From the NCBI RefSeq assembly GCF_018599195.1, contig NZ_JAHFVK010000001.1:434001-498000 (forward strand): a stretch of 64,000 nt of DNA. The letters run 5' to 3'. Positions 60,567 to 64,000 of the stretch are shown piece by piece (position 1 is the first letter of the stretch; each line of letters opens with the position of its first letter). The notes under the pieces are model-generated. The model was not told the origin of the DNA. It ran no database searches and worked only from the letters and a program-made list of their open reading frames with translations. Both the position numbers and the translations under genes were made by a program. The stretch comes from Croceibacterium selenioxidans. GTDB lineage: Bacteria; Pseudomonadota; Alphaproteobacteria; Sphingomonadales; Sphingomonadaceae.

Positions 60567-62189
60567 GTGACTAATATTTCTCGCTCGCTCGTTCTTGGCT
60601 GCAGTGTCCTGGCGCTGGCCGCCTGCGGTCCCGAGGACATCGCTTCACCGGGTACCGGTGGCAACGTCATCATCAACCCACCGGCTCCGGCGCCCAGCCC
60701 GTCGCCGACGCCCACGCCAACGGCGCCAGCCCTGGTGACTCCGGCCTCGGGTTGCCCGACCATCACCGATCCGCAGGGGCTTACCGACGCAGGCACGATT
60801 TCCGGGCCGACTGGCGAATGGCGCGTTTGCGACTTGCCCCACGTTATCCGCGCGTCGAGCACTCTGCCGCGCCTTCCCGGCGTCCTCTACCGCCTGAACG
60901 GCCGCGTGGACGTGGGTTGCGACGGCGGCTTCTCGGCCCCGACTGCCGGAGCGCCCTTCGCCACCTCCACCGTCGGATGCCCCACTGCCACGCTGACCAG
61001 CGACACCAACGTCAAGCTTACCATCGAGCCGGGCGTGATCCTCTTCGGCGGTACGGGCCAGTCCTGGCTCGCGGTCAACCGGGGCAATACGATCAGCGCC
61101 GTCGGTACGGCCACCCAGCCGATCATCTTCACCAGCCGCGACAACGTCCTTGGCCTCAACACGGACAACTCGCAGGGCCAGTGGGGTGGGGTCGTGCTGA
61201 TGGGCCGCGCCCGTACAACGGATTGCACGACGGGTTCGGTCGCCGCGGGAACCTGCGAACGTCAGACTGAAGGTGCACCGGATCCGGCCCGCTTCGGCGG
61301 TGCGGACGACACCTACAATGCCGGCTCGCTGCGCTACGTGCAGATCCGTTATTCGGGCTTCGTCCTGGGTCAGAACGTGGAGCTCCAGGCTCTCACCGCG
61401 GAAGGCGTCGGCAGCGGTACGACCATCGATCACATCCACAGCCACAACAGCTCGGACGACGGTGCTGAGTTCTTCGGCGGCCAGTTCAACATGAAGTACT
61501 ACATCGCGACCGGCGCCGACGACGACAGCCTCGACGTCGACACGGGGGCGCGCGTCAACGTTCAATATGCCCTGCTCCTTCAGCGCGACGGGATCGGTGA
61601 CGCCCTGTTCGAAATCGACAGCAACGGCAACGAAGCCGACACACCGCGTACGAACCTCAAGGTGGCGAACTTCACTGCCATCCAGCGCCAGGCCAGCGTC
61701 AATAACGACAACAACGACCAGGCGTCGGCGCTCTTCCGCGGCAACTCGGACATCACTCTCGTCAACGGCATGATCATTTCGCCGAACAACGAGTGCGTCC
61801 GTCGTCACGGAACGGGATCGACTGCGCTGCGCAACACGCTGCTGGCTCGCTCGGTGGCACTGGAGTGCAACGCCACCAAGTTCATCGGCAGCGGCAGCAC
61901 CGGCGTCGCCTTCACCGCGGCTGACGTTGCGGCGGTCTTTACCGGCAATAACAACAAGGACGCCTTCACCAACACTCTGACCGGCCTGTTCATCAATGGC
62001 GCCAATGAGACGGCACTGGTGGCGACCGATCCGAAGACCATCTCTTCGTTCTTCGACTCGACCACTTATGTTGGCGCGGTGAAGGATGCCGCGGACACCT
62101 GGTACGCCGGGTGGACCTGCAACAGCGCGCTGGCGAACTTCGGAACCGACAACTCGGGCAACTGCACCAGCCTGCCTACCATCTCGTAA
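60567..62189 (+). CDS. Outer-membrane beta-helix lipoprotein paired with a TonB receptor
   Basis: A 540-residue lipoprotein (lipobox ALAAC, Cys20), a Pro-rich linker (PPAPAPSPSPTPTPTAP) and a right-handed parallel beta-helix-like body with repeating strands (LTIEPGVILFGG, QGQWGGVVLMGRA, HIHSHNSSDDGAEFFGG). The start is GTG at 60567 with GAGGGGG eight bases upstream; frames before it are hydrophilic and lack a signal. Such proteins regularly precede TonB receptors in sphingomonads and Caulobacter and are thought to be surface binding partners. Substrate unknown. Confidence 0.82.
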   Translation: MTNISRSLVLGCSVLALAACGPEDIASPGTGGNVIINPPAPAPSPSPTPTPTAPALVTPASGCPTITDPQGLTDAGTISGPTGEWRVCDLPHVIRASSTLPRLPGVLYRLNGRVDVGCDGGFSAPTAGAPFATSTVGCPTATLTSDTNVKLTIEPGVILFGGTGQSWLAVNRGNTISAVGTATQPIIFTSRDNVLGLNTDNSQGQWGGVVLMGRARTTDCTTGSVAAGTCERQTEGAPDPARFGGADDTYNAGSLRYVQIRYSGFVLGQNVELQALTAEGVGSGTTIDHIHSHNSSDDGAEFFGGQFNMKYYIATGADDDSLDVDTGARVNVQYALLLQRDGIGDALFEIDSNGNEADTPRTNLKVANFTAIQRQASVNNDNNDQASALFRGNSDITLVNGMIISPNNECVRRHGTGSTALRNTLLARSVALECNATKFIGSGSTGVAFTAADVAAVFTGNNNKDAFTNTLTGLFINGANETALVATDPKTISSFFDSTTYVGAVKDAADTWYAGWTCNSALANFGTDNSGNCTSLPTIS

Positions 62190-62198
62190 TGAACTGGA

Positions 62199-62266
62199 GG
62201 GGCGTGCCTCGGAGACATTCCGGGGCCGCCCCTTCGTCGTATCCGGGCCCGGCCCGGTCTTGTTTT
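62199..62266 (+). terminator. Hairpins between the beta-helix gene and the TonB receptor gene
   Basis: A long stem at 62199-62232 (GGGGCG and CCTCGG pairing with CCGGGG and CGCCCC) is followed by CCGGG-CCCGG-CCCGG (62243-62257) and a T-rich run (TCTTGTTTTTTG). It lies only 10 bases after the stop and 61 before the receptor start, so it probably sets the ratio of the two products. Confidence 0.6.
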
Positions 62267-62292
62267 TTGTTTTACCCATGGGGGTCCAGGTT

Positions 62293-64000
62293 ATGACCAC
62301 TGGCAAGAAGCTGGCGGGGCTGCTTCTTCTAACCACCGCGCTTACGTGCCCGATATCGGCATGGGCGCAGGATGCCGTTCCAGCGGCCGCATCCGAGGAA
62401 GCAGCCACTCCGGACGACGGCACAGCGTCTGCTCCCGCGGACCAGCCGGTCGAGGATACCGACATCTCGATCCCCGGCGGTGCGATCATCGTCACCGGGC
62501 GCATCAACCGCGATCCGACCCAGGGTGCGTCACAGGTTCTCTCGGTTCTCACGACCGAGCAGATCGCCCGCACCGGCGAAGGCAACATCGCCGGCGCGCT
62601 TGGCCGCGTGACCGGCCTGAGCGTGGTCGGATCGGGCTTTGTCTACGTGCGCGGCCTGGGTGACCGTTACTCGCTGGCCCTGCTCAACGGCTCGCCCCTG
62701 CCGAGCCCCGAACCGCTGCGGCGCGTGGTGCCGCTCGACCTGTTCCCGACTGGCGTCATCGCTTCCTCGCTCGTGCAGAAGAGCTACTCGGCGAACTATC
62801 CGGGCGAGTTCGGCGGCGGGGTCATCAACCTGACTACCAAGGCAATTCCGGCCGAAGCGTTCCTTACCGTCGGGGTCGGCGGGCAGTGGGACACCGAGAC
62901 GACCAACCAGCTCGGCTACGACTTCTACGGCAGCTCGTCCGACTGGACCGGCTTCGACAACGGCCAGCGCGACATTCCGCCGGCCCTGCAGGCCTTCTTC
63001 GACAGTGGCGCCCGCATCAGCGACGGCACGGTCGATACGCAGGCAATCGCCCGCGAGCTGGTCAACGGCCGGAATGCGATCGTCCAGCGCTGGAAGCACC
63101 TTCCGCCCAACTACTCGATGTCGCTTTCGGGCGGCGACTCCTGGGAGGTGGGCGACGGGGAGCTCGGCCTCATCGTGGGCGGTGGATTCAGCAGCAAGTG
63201 GCTCAACCGCGATGCGATCCAGCAGACCTCGCTCAGCGCCGATCTCTCTACACTCGACAGCGATTTCCGCCGCGTGACGACCGACCAGCGCATGGTTACC
63301 AACGCGCTCATTGGCCTGGGCTACGAGTTCGGCGAACACACCATCCGCTGGACCAACCTGTTCATTCGCGACACGATCAAACAGGCGCGCCTGGCCCAGG
63401 GCAAGAAGGACGAAGGCGTCGCCGATTTCCTGCAGCAGGATACGGCCTGGTACGAACGGCAGCTGATCGACACCCAGATCGTCGGCGAGTTCCAAATCGC
63501 CGATCGCGTCGGGCTGGACGTTCGTGCGGGCTACGCGAACTCGCAGCGCGAAGCCCCGTACGAGCTCTCGTTCGAATATGTACGTTCGAATTCGGCGACC
63601 GATCCGCTCGGCGCCTACTTCGTCAACCGCCTGAACCGCAACAGCGGCTCGGCCGACATTGCGTTCTCGGACCTCAACGAGGACCTGTGGTCCGGCGGAC
63701 TCGACCTGAGCTACGAGGTCATTCCCGAGGTGACCGTCACCGTCGGGGGCGCCTATCAGGATACCGCTCGTACCCAATCGCGCCGGGGCTTCCTGTTTGA
63801 CGCTCCATCCACGTTCGAGCCGGGCGTTGGGCTGTTCCGCCCGGACCTGCTGCTGCAACCCTCGGTCATCGATTACTACGACATCGGCCTGATCGAGGAA
63901 GACGAAAGCACCCCGGAATTCCTCGCAGAGCTGACGACTTACGCCGCCTACGGCAAGGCCACGATCGAGTTTGCCGAAGGGGTCAGCCTCGACGCGGGCG
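62293..64000 (+). CDS. TonB-dependent receptor, 3' end cut by the window
   Basis: The first 569 residues of a large outer-membrane receptor; the frame is open to the window end. A signal peptide (LLLLTTALTCPISAWA), an acidic linker, a TonB-box-like GGAIIVTGR, and the plug (GNIAGALGRVTGLSVVGSG, RGLGDRYSLALLNGSPLPSPEP, SYSANYPGEFGGGVINL) are present, followed by the first barrel strands. The plug with FVYVRGLGDRY is of the subgroup found with beta-helix lipoproteins. ATG 62278 is an alternative start five codons upstream. The cargo is unknown; phosphate-related compounds would fit if the upstream motifs are Pho sites. Confidence 0.9.
   Translation, partial: MTTGKKLAGLLLLTTALTCPISAWAQDAVPAAASEEAATPDDGTASAPADQPVEDTDISIPGGAIIVTGRINRDPTQGASQVLSVLTTEQIARTGEGNIAGALGRVTGLSVVGSGFVYVRGLGDRYSLALLNGSPLPSPEPLRRVVPLDLFPTGVIASSLVQKSYSANYPGEFGGGVINLTTKAIPAEAFLTVGVGGQWDTETTNQLGYDFYGSSSDWTGFDNGQRDIPPALQAFFDSGARISDGTVDTQAIARELVNGRNAIVQRWKHLPPNYSMSLSGGDSWEVGDGELGLIVGGGFSSKWLNRDAIQQTSLSADLSTLDSDFRRVTTDQRMVTNALIGLGYEFGEHTIRWTNLFIRDTIKQARLAQGKKDEGVADFLQQDTAWYERQLIDTQIVGEFQIADRVGLDVRAGYANSQREAPYELSFEYVRSNSATDPLGAYFVNRLNRNSGSADIAFSDLNEDLWSGGLDLSYEVIPEVTVTVGGAYQDTARTQSRRGFLFDAPSTFEPGVGLFRPDLLLQPSVIDYYDIGLIEEDESTPEFLAELTTYAAYGKATIEFAEGVSLDAG

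Noticed and set aside
60645-62588. A 647-codon minus-strand frame opposite the beta-helix gene
   Set aside because: No domain, no signal and no ribosome site; the plus-strand lipoprotein has all of these.

Overview
The window is high-GC chromosomal DNA from an alphaproteobacterium, most likely a sphingomonad (Sphingomonadaceae or Erythrobacteraceae). The evidence is the content and order of housekeeping blocks (serC-serA, hisZ-purA, argH-lipoprotein-lysA, pyrE-pdxJ-acpS-lepB, the coxB-coxA-ctaB-coxF-ctaG-coxC-surf1 oxidase cluster), an Fnr protein with an N-terminal C-x2-C-x7-C cluster, and many TonB-dependent outer-membrane systems. There is no integrase, transposase, phage or CRISPR array. 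Genes are densely packed, often with ATGA/GTGA/TAGTG overlaps. Strong third-position GC bias produces long meaningless antisense frames.

Layout. 1-2162: end of an Anbu (proteasome-like) operon with an alpha-E protein and a transglutaminase. 2334-4339: a degenerate-receiver LuxR regulator, an extensin-like lipoprotein and a secreted protein. 4402-10433: serine biosynthesis (serC, serA) behind a structured leader, a structured intergenic element, then hisZ, a membrane protein and purA. 10470-12782: methyltransferase, L,D-transpeptidase, MarR-like regulator. 12869-17536: a complete metal-chelate or corrinoid uptake system (binding protein, permease, ATPase, TonB receptor), then tRNA-Val. 17691-22746: dioxygenase-like and TlpA-like exported proteins, argH, lptM-like, lysA and a siroheme-synthase-like gene. 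22743-28178 (minus): pyrE-pdxJ-acpS-lepB-permease-DUF3089-ruvX. 28377-34974: aa3-type cytochrome c oxidase with its assembly factors. 34981-38547: SRPBCC/ArsR pair, thrC, RlmI-like methyltransferase, small membrane protein. 38618-42335: secreted protein, folB, a Rossmann remnant, moaA-moaD-moaE. 42370-44513: a perfect Fnr box, membrane and secreted proteins, an Fnr regulator and a lipoprotein. 44583-45580: rplU-rpmA with a terminator-like leader. 45651-52331: GNAT, haem-binding barrel, lipoprotein, metal hydrolase, TetR, ygfZ, pyrC, amn. 52778-54361: Na+/H+ antiporter. 54828-59833: a periplasmic oxidation module (SMP-30-like protein, PQQ dehydrogenase-cytochrome c, a secreted duplicated protein). 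59937-64000: TPR protein, beta-helix lipoprotein and a TonB receptor cut by the window end.

Stretches without genes: 52332-52777 holds dispersed repeats and a palindrome. 54362-54827 holds a minus-strand terminator and an SDR pseudogene remnant. 38168-38400 and 60312-60566 are regulatory or structureless.

The most interesting signals are the Anbu operon, the structured RNA candidate between serA and hisZ, the SD-sequestering serC leader, the rplU attenuator-like leader, the perfect Fnr box a kilobase from its likely regulator, the PQQ module with its internally duplicated partner, and the repeated elements that bracket pyrC-amn.
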